Source of the DNA: Streptomyces davaonensis JCM 4913
GTDB lineage: Bacteria; Actinomycetota; Actinomycetes; Streptomycetales; Streptomycetaceae
DNA: 64,000 bases
Direction of reading: 5' to 3'
NCBI RefSeq assembly: GCF_000349325.1
Contig: NC_020504.1
Span: 4,684,053 to 4,748,052 of the forward strand
In this document: positions 27,605 to 36,938 of the stretch, piece by piece
Position numbering within the stretch: the first letter of the stretch is position 1
Layout of the letters: each line of letters begins with the position of its first letter
Position numbers and translations under genes: made by a program
Notes under the pieces: model-generated
What the model was told of the DNA's origin: nothing
Database searches by the model: none
What the model saw: only the letters and a program-made list of their open reading frames with translations

Positions 27605-28436
27605 GGGACCTCGCCGTCCACAGCTCGGGGAAGACGTTCTTGCGGGCACGCTTCTCCAGCCAGGCCACCCCGGCGGAACCGCCCGTGCCCGCCTTCGAGC
27701 CCATCGCGCGGCGGGTGGCGACCAGGTGGTCGTTGCGCCAGCGCCACACCAGCTCCCCGACGTCCGTGAGCGCCTCGCCCAGCCGGGCGACCTCGTCCCC
27801 GGCGTCCCCGGAGTAGACGGCGGTCCAGGCGGCCTCGACCGCGTCGGAGGGCTCGTAGCGCTGGGAGACGTCACGGTGCAGCACGGAGGCGGGGATCGCG
27901 TGCCCGCGCCGGGACAGCAGCCGCAGCACCTCGTCGTACAGGCTCGGCTCGTGCAGCGCCTTCTCCAGTTCCGCGTGGACGCGGGGCGCGCCGCGGTGCG
28001 GGACGAGCATGGACGCGGACTTCTCGCCGAGCAGGAACTCCATCCGCCGGTACATCGCCGACTGGAAGCCGGAGCCCTCGCCGAGGGCGGAGCGGTAGGA
28101 GTTGAACTGGGCCGGGGTGAGCTGGCCGAGCGGCTTCCAGGAGGCGTTCAGCGCCTCCAGCTCCCGTACCGAACGCTTCAGCGCGTCGATCGCGACCGGC
28201 ACCCGGTCCTCGCGCAGCGCGTGCGCGGCGGTCTCCCACTCATGGACGACGACGGTGAACCACAGCTCCATCACCTGGGTGGTGACCAGGAAGACCATCT
28301 CTCCGGGATCGTCGGAGAGGGTGTGCTGGAGGTGGGTGAGCACGTCCGCCTTGACGTAGTCCTCGTACGGCGTCGTGCCTGCGAAGTCGAGATGCGGGGT
28401 CTCGGGCTCCTGGGTTTCGTGAGCCTCGTGGGACAT
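27597..28436 (-). CDS. kynA: Tryptophan 2,3-dioxygenase
   Basis: The 279-aa heme enzyme opens the indole ring of tryptophan to N-formylkynurenine. Features are YEDYVKADVLTHLQHTLSDD, FLVTTQVMELWFTVVVHE with substrate-pocket residues, and the C-terminal MGSKAGTGGSAGVAWLEKR typical of the family. A clear AGGAGA site precedes the ATG. It is the first gene of the kynurenine operon, and no TetR/AsnC regulator lies immediately upstream. Confidence 0.96.
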   Translation of the reverse strand: MSHEAHETQEPETPHLDFAGTTPYEDYVKADVLTHLQHTLSDDPGEMVFLVTTQVMELWFTVVVHEWETAAHALREDRVPVAIDALKRSVRELEALNASWKPLGQLTPAQFNSYRSALGEGSGFQSAMYRRMEFLLGEKSASMLVPHRGAPRVHAELEKALHEPSLYDEVLRLLSRRGHAIPASVLHRDVSQRYEPSDAVEAAWTAVYSGDAGDEVARLGEALTDVGELVWRWRNDHLVATRRAMGSKAGTGGSAGVAWLEKRARKNVFPELWTARSHV

Positions 28437-28585
28437 CGCTGTCTCCTGTTGTGTACTCCGGGTAGCGGTCCGCCCCTGCCGTTATCGACACGGGGGCCCC
28501 GGTCCCCACCCGAATACTCCGGGGTCCTCCCCGAAAAGTGCAAGGCCCGACTGGATCACAGCCGGACCCGCACTCAAGACACGGT

Positions 28586-28999
28586 CTAGCCGAGCGTCTG
28601 GGCCGCGGTCGGCGAGGAGTCCTTCAGGAACTGCGAGCAGCGCTCGTACTCCTCCTGCTCGCCGATCGAACCCGCGGCGCGGGCGAGGGCGTGCAGGGCG
28701 CGCAGGAAGCCGCGGTTCGGCTCGTGCTCCCAGGGCACCGGGCCGTGGCCCTTCCAGCCGTTGCGGCGCAGCGCGTCCAGGCCGCGGTGGTAGCCGGTAC
28801 GGGCGTAGGCGTACGACTCCACGACGCTGCCCCGCTCGAACGCCTCGTCGGCCAGTTGTGCCCAGGCCAGGGAGGACGTCGGGTACTTCGCGGCGACATC
28901 GGCGGGCGCCGTACCGGACGCGAGCAGCTCACGCGGCTCCGGATCGTCGGGGAGGTGGGTCGGGGGCGGTCCCCCGAGGAGGTTCTCGTGAATCGTCAT
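28586..28999 (-). CDS. DUF3151 family protein
   Basis: The 137-aa soluble helical protein has the pattern of DUF3151: a short N-terminal lead (HENLLGGPPPTHLP) followed by TPR-like helices (SLAWAQLADEAFERG, SYAYARTGYHRGLDALR). It is widespread in actinobacteria and of unknown function. It is separated from the kynurenine operon by about 150 bp and is probably a separate unit. Confidence 0.85.
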   Translation of the reverse strand: MTIHENLLGGPPPTHLPDDPEPRELLASGTAPADVAAKYPTSSLAWAQLADEAFERGSVVESYAYARTGYHRGLDALRRNGWKGHGPVPWEHEPNRGFLRALHALARAAGSIGEQEEYERCSQFLKDSSPTAAQTLG

Positions 29000-29059
29000 G
29001 GTTCCAGTCTGGTGTATCGGCTGTCCGATGCGCCGCTCGGCCCGTCCCCCTCCCGAGCC

Positions 29060-30508
29060 CTACGCGAGCCGCTTCTTTGTCGGCTCCCCTTCCAGCGGTG
29101 GCGTCGTGATCGCCCCGTACGTACGGCACTCGGGCCGCCGGCAGTCCGGCGGGAGGCTGCGTACGGTCGCGAAGGCCAGGACGGAGCCCGCGATCAGCAC
29201 GCCCGCGCACCAGAGCATCGCCTCGCCGAAGGCGTCGTCGAAGGCGGCCGGGTCACGGTAGGCCTCCTCGCCCATCCCGGTCAGCAGCGGCAGCGCGGCC
29301 ACCGCGACGAGGCCCGCCGCACGGGCCGCCGCGTTGTTGATGCCGCTGGCCAGGCCCGCCCGCGCGACGTTCACGGAGGCGAGGACGGTGGCCGTCAGCG
29401 GGGCGACCAGGGTGACCAGGCCGAACCCGAAGACGAGGACTGCGGGCAGGACGTCGGTGACGTAGGAGGCGTCCGGGCCGACGCGCAGCATCAGCAGCAG
29501 TCCGGCCGCGCTCACCAGCGGTCCGACGGTGAGCGGGATACGCGGGCCGATCCTGTCGGCCAGGGCGCCGGACCGGGCCGACAGCAGCAGCATCAGGACG
29601 GTCGTCGGCAGCAGTGCCGTACCGGCGGCCAGGGCCGAGTACCCGGAGACGACCTGGAGCTGGATCACGGCGAGGAAGAAGAACCCGCCGAGGGCCGCGT
29701 ACACGCACAGGGTGACCAGATTGACGGCGGTGAACTGGCGGGACGCGAAGATGTCCAGCGGCATCATCGGGTCGGGCCGCCGCTTCTCGACGTACACGAA
29801 GGCCACCCCGAGGACCACGCCCAGGACCGCGGTGATCCAGTCCGCCTCGATCAGCGCGTACGTCACCAGGGCGAGCGACAGCGCTCCGAGCGCCGCGCCG
29901 AGGACGTCGAAGCGGCCGTGCTTGGTGCCGTCACCGGACTCGGGCACATGGCGCAGCGCGACGGGCACGCACACCAGCGCCAGCGGCACGTTCAGCAGGA
30001 ACACCCACCGCCAGCCGGGCCCGTCCACCAGCCAGCCGCCGAGGAACGGCCCCACGGCCGCCCCGATGCCGCCGAACCCGGACCACAGGCCGACCGCGCG
30101 CGCCCGGTCGTCGGGATGGAAGGAGGCCTGGATCAACGCCAAGGACCCCGGCGTGAGCAGCGCGCCGCCCACCCCTTGCAGGGCACGCGCGGCGATCAGG
30201 ACCCCCGCGTTCGGGGCGATCCCGCACAGCAGCGAGGCCACGGCGAACCACACCACACCGATGACGAAGATCTTGCGGCGGCCGTAGCGGTCGCCGAGGG
30301 AGCCGCCGAGGAGGATCAGTCCGGCCAGGGTGACCAGGTAGGCGTTGGACGTCCACTGGAGGGCGGAGAGGTTCGCGTCGAGATCGCGGCCGATGGCGGG
30401 CAGGGCGATGTTGACGACGGTGGAGTCCAGCAGGGCCATGCTGGAGCCGAGGATCGTGGTCAGCAGGATCCAGCGGCCCTGCGGGGAGGCGAGCCGTACG
30501 TCGGGCAT
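29060..30508 (-). CDS. MFS drug exporter, DHA2 family (14 helices)
   Basis: The 482-aa transporter has about fourteen hydrophobic helices. It carries DHA2 signatures: SSMALLDSTVVNIALPAIGR in helix 1, motif A GGSLGDRYGRRK, and the helix-5 stretch GWRWVFLLNVPLAL. These proteins export drugs or metabolites with proton antiport. Neither a regulator nor a biosynthesis gene is adjacent, so the substrate is unknown. Confidence 0.92.
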   Translation of the reverse strand: MPDVRLASPQGRWILLTTILGSSMALLDSTVVNIALPAIGRDLDANLSALQWTSNAYLVTLAGLILLGGSLGDRYGRRKIFVIGVVWFAVASLLCGIAPNAGVLIAARALQGVGGALLTPGSLALIQASFHPDDRARAVGLWSGFGGIGAAVGPFLGGWLVDGPGWRWVFLLNVPLALVCVPVALRHVPESGDGTKHGRFDVLGAALGALSLALVTYALIEADWITAVLGVVLGVAFVYVEKRRPDPMMPLDIFASRQFTAVNLVTLCVYAALGGFFFLAVIQLQVVSGYSALAAGTALLPTTVLMLLLSARSGALADRIGPRIPLTVGPLVSAAGLLLMLRVGPDASYVTDVLPAVLVFGFGLVTLVAPLTATVLASVNVARAGLASGINNAAARAAGLVAVAALPLLTGMGEEAYRDPAAFDDAFGEAMLWCAGVLIAGSVLAFATVRSLPPDCRRPECRTYGAITTPPLEGEPTKKRLA

Positions 30509-30525
30509 GCCCCCAGGTATACAGC

Positions 30526-30556
30526 GAGCCCGGCGCCGTGGGCAGGCGCCGGGCTC
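30526..30556 (-). terminator. Terminator after fba
   Basis: The perfect 12-bp stem GAGCCCGGCGCC / GGCGCCGGGCTC with a 7-nt loop lies 18 bp past the stop of the aldolase gene and just upstream of the MFS gene start. Confidence 0.85.
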
Positions 30557-30573
30557 AGGAGTGCACTACAGGA

Positions 30574-31596
30574 CTACTTGATCTTGGTGCCCGTCGAGCG
30601 CAGGTTGCCGCACGCCTCCAGGACACGCGCGGCCATGCTCGCCTCGGCCAGCTTGCCCCAGGTGCGCGGGTCGTAGGTCTTCTTGTTGCCGACCTCGCCG
30701 TCGACCTTCAGGACGCCGTCGTAGTTCTGGAACATGTGCGCGGCGACCGGACGCGTGAAGGCGTACTGGGTGTCCGTGTCCAGGTTCATCTTCACGACGC
30801 CGTTCTCCAGCGCGGTGGCGATCTCCTCGGCGGTGGAGCCGGAGCCGCCGTGGAAGACGAAGTCGAACGGGCTCGACTTGCCGTACTTCTCGCCCACGCC
30901 CTGCTGGAGGTCCTTCAGCAGCTCGGGACGCAGGACGACGTTGCCCGGCTTGTAGACGCCGTGCACGTTGCCGAAGGAGGCGGCCAGCAGGTAGCGGCCC
31001 TTCTCGCCCAGGCCCAGGGCCTCGGCGGTACGGAGCGCGTCGTCGACGGTCGTGTACAGCTCGTCGTTGATCTCGTGGCTGACGCCGTCCTCCTCGCCGC
31101 CGGTCGGGGTGATCTCCACCTCAAGGATGATCTTGGCGGCGGCGGCGCGGGGCAGCAGTTCCTGGGCGATGGCCAGGTTGTCGGCGAGGGTCTCGGCCGA
31201 GCCGTCCCACATGTGCGACTGGAACAGCGGGTTGCGGCCGGCCTTCACGCGCTCCTCGGAGACGGCGATCAGCGGGCGTACGTAGCCGTCCAGCTTGTCC
31301 TTGGGGCAGTGGTCGGTGTGCAGCGCGATGTTGACGTCGTACTTGGCGGCGACGATGTGCGCGAACTCGGCCAGGGCGACGGCGCCGGTGACCATGTCCT
31401 TGCTGTGCTGGCCGCCGAGGAACTCCGCGCCACCGGTGGAGATCTGGACGATGCCGTCGCTCTCGGCCTCCGCGAAGCCGCGCAGCGCAGCGTGCAGGGT
31501 CTGGGAGGAGGTCACATTGATGGCCGGGTAGGCGAACTTGCCTGCCTTCGCCCGGTCGAGCATCTCGTTGTAGACCTCGGGGGTTGCGATGGGCAT
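30574..31596 (-). CDS. fba: Class II fructose-bisphosphate aldolase
   Basis: The 340-aa zinc enzyme of glycolysis and gluconeogenesis splits fructose 1,6-bisphosphate. The metal and catalytic regions are visible: ALHTDHCPKD (zinc His and catalytic Asp), ASFGNVHGVYKPGNV (zinc His), and the phosphate-binding FHGGSGS. It is full length. A ribosome site (AAGGAG) precedes the ATG. It is monocistronic, with a terminator right after it. Confidence 0.98.
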   Translation of the reverse strand: MPIATPEVYNEMLDRAKAGKFAYPAINVTSSQTLHAALRGFAEAESDGIVQISTGGAEFLGGQHSKDMVTGAVALAEFAHIVAAKYDVNIALHTDHCPKDKLDGYVRPLIAVSEERVKAGRNPLFQSHMWDGSAETLADNLAIAQELLPRAAAAKIILEVEITPTGGEEDGVSHEINDELYTTVDDALRTAEALGLGEKGRYLLAASFGNVHGVYKPGNVVLRPELLKDLQQGVGEKYGKSSPFDFVFHGGSGSTAEEIATALENGVVKMNLDTDTQYAFTRPVAAHMFQNYDGVLKVDGEVGNKKTYDPRTWGKLAEASMAARVLEACGNLRSTGTKIK

Positions 31597-31738
31597 CTGT
31601 CCGCTCCTTGTGATGTGCGGGTTGCGTTCTGCGTACTACGGCCCTGACCTAGACCTGGGATGCGACGTCATCGTCGACGTCGGGGCCATCTTTCCAGACG
31701 AACCGGGATGCTCCGAGAGCTGTCTCAGAGCCAACCTG

Positions 31739-32287
31739 TCAGTCCAGGCCGAGCTCGTCCTTGGAGTACGCGAAGCGGTACGGCACCCCGGCCCCCGCCT
31801 CGATCTTCTCGGCGGCGCCGGTCGCCCGGTCGACGATGGTCGCCACGGCCACGACCTCGGCGCCCGCCTCGCGCACCGCCTCGACGGCGGCCAGCGGGGA
31901 GCCGCCGGTGGTGGAGGTGTCCTCGACGACCAGCACCCGGCGGCCGGCGATGTCCGGGCCCTCGACGCGGCGCTGGAGGCCGTGCGCCTTGGCGGCCTTG
32001 CGGACGACGAAGGCGTCGACCTTCCGGCCGCGGGCCGCGGCGGCGTGCAGCATGGCCGCGGCGACCGGGTCGGCACCCATGGTGAGGCCGCCGACCGCGT
32101 CGAACTCCAGGTCGGCGGTGAGGTCGAGCAGCACCTGGCCGACCAGCGGCGCGGCCTCCCCGTCGAGGGTGATACGCCGCAGGTCGACGTAGTAGTCCGC
32201 CTCCAGACCCGACGACAGGGTCACCTTGCCGTGCACCACGGCCTTGTCCTTGATCTGCTTCAGCAGCGCGCCACGTACGTCCGTCAT
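31739..32287 (-). CDS. pyrE: Orotate phosphoribosyltransferase
   Basis: The 182-aa enzyme joins orotate to PRPP to form OMP in pyrimidine synthesis. The PRPP-binding loop GRRVLVVEDTSTTGGSPL (about residues 110-127) and the AHGLQRRVEGPD region with basic catalytic-loop residues are present. The stop lies 142 bp from the aldolase start. The length is normal for the actinobacterial form. Its upstream neighbour is the epimerase gene, whose end lies 10 bp before its start. Confidence 0.95.
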   Translation of the reverse strand: MTDVRGALLKQIKDKAVVHGKVTLSSGLEADYYVDLRRITLDGEAAPLVGQVLLDLTADLEFDAVGGLTMGADPVAAAMLHAAAARGRKVDAFVVRKAAKAHGLQRRVEGPDIAGRRVLVVEDTSTTGGSPLAAVEAVREAGAEVVAVATIVDRATGAAEKIEAGAGVPYRFAYSKDELGLD

Positions 32288-32297
32288 GCCGAACAGC

Positions 32298-33086
32298 TTA
32301 GAGGCGGGTCCAGCTCCAGGTGGTCGTGGCCTCCAGCGGCTCCAGCGGGGTGACCAGGCGCGGGAGCGTGTTCAGGCCGTTGGGCGGGCCGGTCTGCGGC
32401 TCCACGCACACCGCGGCGTCCTGCTCGTCGTAGACCACGACCCACTTCTCGGGGCTGGTGACCTTGAGCGCGAGCTGTCCGGGCCAGGTGAGGGTGACGT
32501 CAACGCCGTCGGGCATGCCGAAGCAGTCGTCCCAGGGGCCCGGCTTGGGGTCGATGCGGTTGCCGGTGGGCAGGTGGTCGTCCCCGCGCTCCTCCTGCCA
32601 GGCGGGGGTGAAGTCGAGCTCGACGTCGGTGCCGCCGAGGGTGCGGTTGAACCACGGGTGCCAGCCGATCTGCGCCGGGAAGGAGTCCTGGTACGTCTCG
32701 ATCGACATGGTGAGCGTCAGGGAGCTCTCGGTCAGGGCGACGACCTGGGTGACACGGGCGCTGTGCGGCCAGGGGTCCACCAGGTCGTACGTGATCACCG
32801 CCTCGTCGGGGGTGGTGCGGGCGGTGCGCCAGGCGCCGTCGCGAGCCGTGCCGTGGATGGCGTGCGGCGGGGAGTTCAGCGGCATCTGGCGGACGGTGGC
32901 GCCGTCGCGGAAGCGGCCGTCCCTGATCCGGCCGCACCAGGGGACCATGGGGAAGCAGCCGAAACGGTCTCGCTGGCGCAGGAGTTGGGCGCCTTTGATG
33001 CTTAGGCCGCCGATTCTTCCGCCGTTGCCCGGTTGCACGGTCACCTGCGCGTCGCCCGCGGTCAGCGTGATGTCATCGTTACTCAC
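32298..33086 (-). CDS. Aldose 1-epimerase (mutarotase) family protein
   Basis: The 262-aa beta-sandwich protein has the galactose-mutarotase fold. It contains PMVPWCGRIRDGRF, the catalytic-His region IGWHPWFNR, and the general-base Glu region CVEPQTGPPNGL. It interconverts sugar anomers; substrate choice is not visible. It lies 10 bp upstream of pyrE on the same strand and probably shares its transcript. Confidence 0.9.
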   Translation of the reverse strand: MSNDDITLTAGDAQVTVQPGNGGRIGGLSIKGAQLLRQRDRFGCFPMVPWCGRIRDGRFRDGATVRQMPLNSPPHAIHGTARDGAWRTARTTPDEAVITYDLVDPWPHSARVTQVVALTESSLTLTMSIETYQDSFPAQIGWHPWFNRTLGGTDVELDFTPAWQEERGDDHLPTGNRIDPKPGPWDDCFGMPDGVDVTLTWPGQLALKVTSPEKWVVVYDEQDAAVCVEPQTGPPNGLNTLPRLVTPLEPLEATTTWSWTRL

Positions 33087-33117
33087 GGGATGACCCTACT
33101 GGGGTTCGGTGGTGCGG

Positions 33118-33861
33118 TCAGCGGCGTCTTCTCAGGACTCGGCTGACGACGATCGCGGAGGCTACGGCGAGGGCGGCGGCGGGGGCGGCCCAGCGGAGGG
33201 TGTTGACCGGTGGGGAGGGTTGGGGGGCGGGGACGGGGGCGTACCGCCCTCGGGGCGGGGCGTGATCGACTTCTTCGGCGGAGCGGCCGATCATCGTGCG
33301 TCTGGCGTGCGCCGCTTCTGGGGCTGCCTCGGCCTCGGCGGCTGCGGGCTGTTCCAACTCCGGCTGCTCCGGCTCCTCCGGCTGCTCCGCCGCGCTCTCC
33401 GGCTCTTCCGCCTTCTCCGGCTCCGCCTTCTCCGGCTCCGCCTTCGTTCCCAAGTTCTCTGCGAAGCGGGTCAGCAGCCTGGTGACTGCCGAGTGGACCT
33501 GCTCCTGGGGGAGTTGGGTGATGCGGCCGTCCGCTTTGGCCGTGGCGGTGATCGTGAGGGTCGAGCCGTCGTCCGTTTCGCTCGGCCGGAGGGTCAGGGA
33601 CAGCTTCACCGAGCCCGTGCCCCTTGCCTCCGTCGCGTCGCCCTCCAGCTCGTAGGAGCCGTCTTCCTTGGAGGCGATGCTCAGTGAACCTCGGTAGGTG
33701 ATCGTGTGGCCGCCCACCCGCACCTTCAGGCGGCCGGCCATCGGGGTCTCGGCGCCCGCGTCCCGTTGGAGCCCGGGGAGGGCTCGGGCTACCCGGGCGG
33801 GGTCGGACAGGGCCTCCCGCAAGCGGGCCGTGGCCACCGGGACGAACACCTCAAGCTCCAT
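33118..33861 (-). CDS. SRPBCC/CoxG-like protein with C-terminal membrane anchor
   Basis: The 247-aa protein starts with a START/SRPBCC-type domain (about residues 1-125; LREALSDPARVARALPG is typical of CoxG-like proteins). A low-complexity Glu/Pro/Ala linker (about 128-175) and one C-terminal membrane helix with a basic tail (LAVASAIVVSRVLRRRR) follow. A polycistronic link to the epimerase is possible (31-bp gap). It probably binds a hydrophobic ligand at the membrane; no direct evidence. Confidence 0.8.
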   Translation of the reverse strand: MELEVFVPVATARLREALSDPARVARALPGLQRDAGAETPMAGRLKVRVGGHTITYRGSLSIASKEDGSYELEGDATEARGTGSVKLSLTLRPSETDDGSTLTITATAKADGRITQLPQEQVHSAVTRLLTRFAENLGTKAEPEKAEPEKAEEPESAAEQPEEPEQPELEQPAAAEAEAAPEAAHARRTMIGRSAEEVDHAPPRGRYAPVPAPQPSPPVNTLRWAAPAAALAVASAIVVSRVLRRRR

Positions 33862-33912
33862 GTCAGCGGAGCCTACCCAGGACAGCCGCCGCCGCACCCC
33901 CCGTCGGCGCAA

Positions 33913-35553
33913 TCAGTAGCGCGGATGCACCAGCGTGGACGCCTGGAGACCTCGCAGCCGGGACTCCTCGGCCGCCCTCTCGTCCTCCCTCAGCCGGGTG
34001 TCGGTGAGGGTGCGCAGGCGTGGGCCCTGCGGGGACAGGCTCAGGGTCGGTTCGGCGGGGCCCCTCGTCGCCAGGACGAAGCCCCAGTCGTTCGGGGCGT
34101 CCGCTCGGCCCGAGGAGCGGTCGGGGCCCGCCGCGAAACCGGGGTCCCGGCCCGCCACGCAGTACGGCGCCGTTTTCAGGCCAGCCGCCCGCAACGTCGA
34201 CTCGACCGTCCAGAAGACCCGGGGCCGGGAGGTCACCGGGCCCGCGTGCACCACCAGGCGCCCGTCGGCCGTCAGCATCCGCCCGGCCAGGCCGTAGAAC
34301 TCCTGGGAGTAGAGCTTGGTGCTCGCGGTGATCCCGGGGTCGGGGAGGTCGGAGACGACCACGTCGTAGCGGACCGAGGACGTGCGGCGGAGGTGGCGGA
34401 AGGCGTCCGCCGTGATCACGTGGACGCGTGGGTCGTCGTACACCTGGCCGTTGAGGCGCTTCAGAGCCGGGTCCTCGCGGGCCAGGCGGAGGACCTCCGC
34501 GTCGAGTTCGACGACGTCCACGCGGCGCACGCCCGGGTGGCGCAATACCTCGCGGGCGGCCAGGCCGTCGCCGCCGCCGAGGATCAGCACCCGGGCGTGC
34601 GGACCGTTCATCGCGGGGTGGACCAGGGCCTCGTGGTAGCGGTGCTCGTCGCGGCCGCTGACGCGGAGGCGGCCGTCGAGGAAGAGGTCGAGCGGGCGGC
34701 CGTCGGTGCCGCCGGTGAGGACGACCTCCTGGACGTCGGTCTGGAGCGCGACGCGGACGTCGGCGCCGTACACCGCGTGCCGGGCCGCCCGTTCGAAGTC
34801 GTCGACATGGACGGCGGCCGCGGCGAGCAGACCGAGGACGGTGCAGTTGACGCCGAGCAGCAGCCAGCGCCCGCGCCGGGTCAGATCGCAGCCGAACAGA
34901 CCGAGCACCAGGGCGCCGCCCGCCAGCACATTGACCGCGCCGGTGAGCAGCGCTCCGGTCAACTGGCCGAGGAGCGGGAGGAGAAGGAAGGGGAAGGCCA
35001 GGCCGCCGACCAGCGCTCCGACGTAGTCCGCGGCGAACAGGTCGGCCACCGCGCCACCCGCGTCCTGGCGGCGGATGCGCTGGATCAGCTCCATCAGCAA
35101 CGGGACTTCGGCGCCGATCAGCAGGCCGATGGCGAGCGAGAAGGCGACCAGCAGCACCCGGGGCCCCTGTCCCCACAGGCCGCCCCAGCCGCCGGTCCAG
35201 GCGAACACGCCGTACAGCGCCAGCGCACTGCATCCGCCGACCAGGGCGAGCACGGCCTCGATCGCGCCGAAGCCGGCGGCGGCGTGCCAGCGCAGCCGCT
35301 TGGCGACGAGGGAGCCGAGGCCCATCGCGAAGACCATGACGGACAGCACCACGGAGGCCTGGGTGACCGAGTCGCCGATCAAGTAGGAGGCGAGGGCGAC
35401 CAGTTCGAGTTCGTACACGAGTCCGCAGGCCGCGCAGACGAAGACGCACGCAAGGACCAGGAACCGGCCCGTCCCCGGCCGGACGGGCAGCCGCGCCGGG
35501 GAGCCCCAGGGTGCCGGGGCTCCGGGCGAGGCCGGCGCGGGTGATTCAATCAC
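33913..35553 (-). CDS. Membrane-anchored spermidine synthase-like aminopropyltransferase
   Basis: This 546-aa protein has about seven membrane helices in its first half (roughly residues 40-235) and a Rossmann aminopropyltransferase domain in the second. Cofactor motifs are [25 protein letters not shown] and [12 protein letters not shown]. The catalytic DP.. loop is present as DLPDPGI. Such fused proteins are common in Streptomyces, and polyamine synthesis is not proven for them. The GTG at 35553 (protein starting VIESPAP) is my choice by family length; the frame stays open to 35598. Confidence 0.85.
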   Translation of the reverse strand: MIESPAPASPGAPAPWGSPARLPVRPGTGRFLVLACVFVCAACGLVYELELVALASYLIGDSVTQASVVLSVMVFAMGLGSLVAKRLRWHAAAGFGAIEAVLALVGGCSALALYGVFAWTGGWGGLWGQGPRVLLVAFSLAIGLLIGAEVPLLMELIQRIRRQDAGGAVADLFAADYVGALVGGLAFPFLLLPLLGQLTGALLTGAVNVLAGGALVLGLFGCDLTRRGRWLLLGVNCTVLGLLAAAAVHVDDFERAARHAVYGADVRVALQTDVQEVVLTGGTDGRPLDLFLDGRLRVSGRDEHRYHEALVHPAMNGPHARVLILGGGDGLAAREVLRHPGVRRVDVVELDAEVLRLAREDPALKRLNGQVYDDPRVHVITADAFRHLRRTSSVRYDVVVSDLPDPGITASTKLYSQEFYGLAGRMLTADGRLVVHAGPVTSRPRVFWTVESTLRAAGLKTAPYCVAGRDPGFAAGPDRSSGRADAPNDWGFVLATRGPAEPTLSLSPQGPRLRTLTDTRLREDERAAEESRLRGLQASTLVHPRY

Positions 35554-35615
35554 TGTGCGACGGTACGTCACGCGCCCATTACGTCTCGTCACCCACACGC
35601 GTGGAACTCACGCCC

Positions 35616-36152
35616 TCAAACGCCCACCGGGCTGAGAGCACCCGCCGGAACCCGGACCCCGACCCGGGTCCGGGTCGCTACCAACTGGCCGTCCTCCGGG
35701 TAGGCGTGCCAGGTCCGCCAGTGCACCTGCCCCTCGTGCCGGTGCGCCAGCAACGCGGTGAAGGCGTGCGGGCTGCCGGGAAAGACTCCGGCCAGGCCGT
35801 GCGGGTGGTCGGCGACCAGCGCCAGCAACTCCTGGGCCCGACCCGCGAACTGGCCGGGCGTCAGTTCCTCGACCCGGGCGGCGAATTCGTACTCCCAGTC
35901 ACCGATCCGCTTGGCGACGCCCAGCGGAAGGGGGGTGCTGCTGCCCCGGATGCAGGCCACCGTCTCCGAACACACGCCCCGCTCCTCCTCCAGGAGCACC
36001 TGGTGGGACGCGCCGAGCAGTCGCAACTGGAGCTTGGCACCGGACAGTTCGAGGTCGAGCGTGGCCAGTGCGGGGAGCGGTTCACGCCCCAGCGCCCACG
36101 CGAGGTCGGCCGCGCGCGTGTCGGTGTAGGAGGTGTTGAGGGTCGTGAGCAT
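35616..36152 (-). CDS. DUF2617 family protein
   Basis: The 178-aa soluble protein has an alternating strand/helix pattern and a central SHQVLLEEERG. It matches DUF2617, which neighbours the aminopropyltransferase-like gene in other Streptomyces (from memory). ATG at 36152 is preferred over an in-frame upstream start because GGAG lies 6-7 nt before it. The function is unknown. Confidence 0.8.
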   Translation of the reverse strand: MLTTLNTSYTDTRAADLAWALGREPLPALATLDLELSGAKLQLRLLGASHQVLLEEERGVCSETVACIRGSSTPLPLGVAKRIGDWEYEFAARVEELTPGQFAGRAQELLALVADHPHGLAGVFPGSPHAFTALLAHRHEGQVHWRTWHAYPEDGQLVATRTRVGVRVPAGALSPVGV

Positions 36153-36453
36153 GGATCGGCTCCGCTTGCACGCAAAGAAAGGGAGGTTGGAGTCCGGCGC
36201 ACCGGTCGACACCGGGAGATCGGCCCGGTCAGCCCAGTCGGCGAGGTCAGTGGGGGCTGACCGCGGGACGTCCGAGGGGCTGCGTTGATGATGAAGAGGG
36301 AATCACGAACAGCGGGGCCACCACAGCGTTTTTTACCCAACTTCGTAGGGTTTCCATCCCTCAGGGGGCTACTCAGCGCAACTGTTCAACCCGGCGCGCG
36401 CCGCGTCGGCCGGATCGCGCGCCGGGGCGTACGACCGTGCCACGAACGCCGAA
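36153..36453. other. Intergenic stretch with no gene recognised
   Basis: About 300 bp upstream of the DUF2617 gene. A T-rich run near 36330 and ordinary leader sequence are present; I see no credible frame, RNA gene or repeat before the hairpin at 36454. Confidence 0.5.
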
Positions 36454-36484
36454 GCGGGGCCCGCCCCCCGTGGGCGGGCCCCGC
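36454..36484 (-). terminator. Terminator after the small Gly/Cys-rich protein gene
   Basis: The perfect 12-bp stem GCGGGGCCCGCC / GGCGGGCCCCGC with a 7-nt loop lies 55 bp downstream of the minus-strand gene ending at 36540. Confidence 0.8.
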
Positions 36485-36539
36485 GTTCCGGATGCGGTTC
36501 CCCCGAGATTCCCCCGAATCGGAGCTCAGCTGCCCCGTG

Positions 36540-36803
36540 TCAGCTGCCTCCGCCGCCGCATCCACCCCCGCCGCCCCCGCACGACGAGGAGCTGCCGCCG
36601 CAGGAACTGCCGCCGCCGCAGGAGGAGCCACCGCTGTCGCCCCCGCCGCCGGCCCACCAGCTGCTGCTGGTGTCATTGCTGTCGCGGCGGCCGTAGTCGC
36701 GCCGCCGCCGGGTCCCCTGCGCCATCTGCCGACGACCGGACCCCACGATCGCCAGCGTGATCAGGCCGGCGAACAGAACCACCAGGATGATGCCGAGAGC
36801 CAT
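36540..36803 (-). CDS. Small membrane protein with Gly/Ser/Cys-rich tail
   Basis: The 87-aa protein has one N-terminal membrane helix (ALGIILVVLFAGLITLAIVG), a basic stretch (RRQMAQGTRRRRDYGRR), then a tail of about 35 residues that is almost only glycine, serine and cysteine with repeated SSCGGG units. A strong ribosome site (AAGGAGGGTGACGTC) precedes the ATG, so it is translated despite low complexity. The tail could bind metal or form disulfides; this is speculation. Confidence 0.75.
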   Translation of the reverse strand: MALGIILVVLFAGLITLAIVGSGRRQMAQGTRRRRDYGRRDSNDTSSSWWAGGGGDSGGSSCGGGSSCGGSSSSCGGGGGGCGGGGS

Positions 36804-36938
36804 GACGTCACCCTCCTTTCGTCCGCAGCTCCCCCGAAGCGGCCCCCCGTGGGCGCCTCGCCAGCTGCGTGAACCGAAAATGCCCTCCCCGATCCCGCCC
36901 CAAAGCAGAGTTGAGGAACTCCAGAGCTTCGGCGCAGG

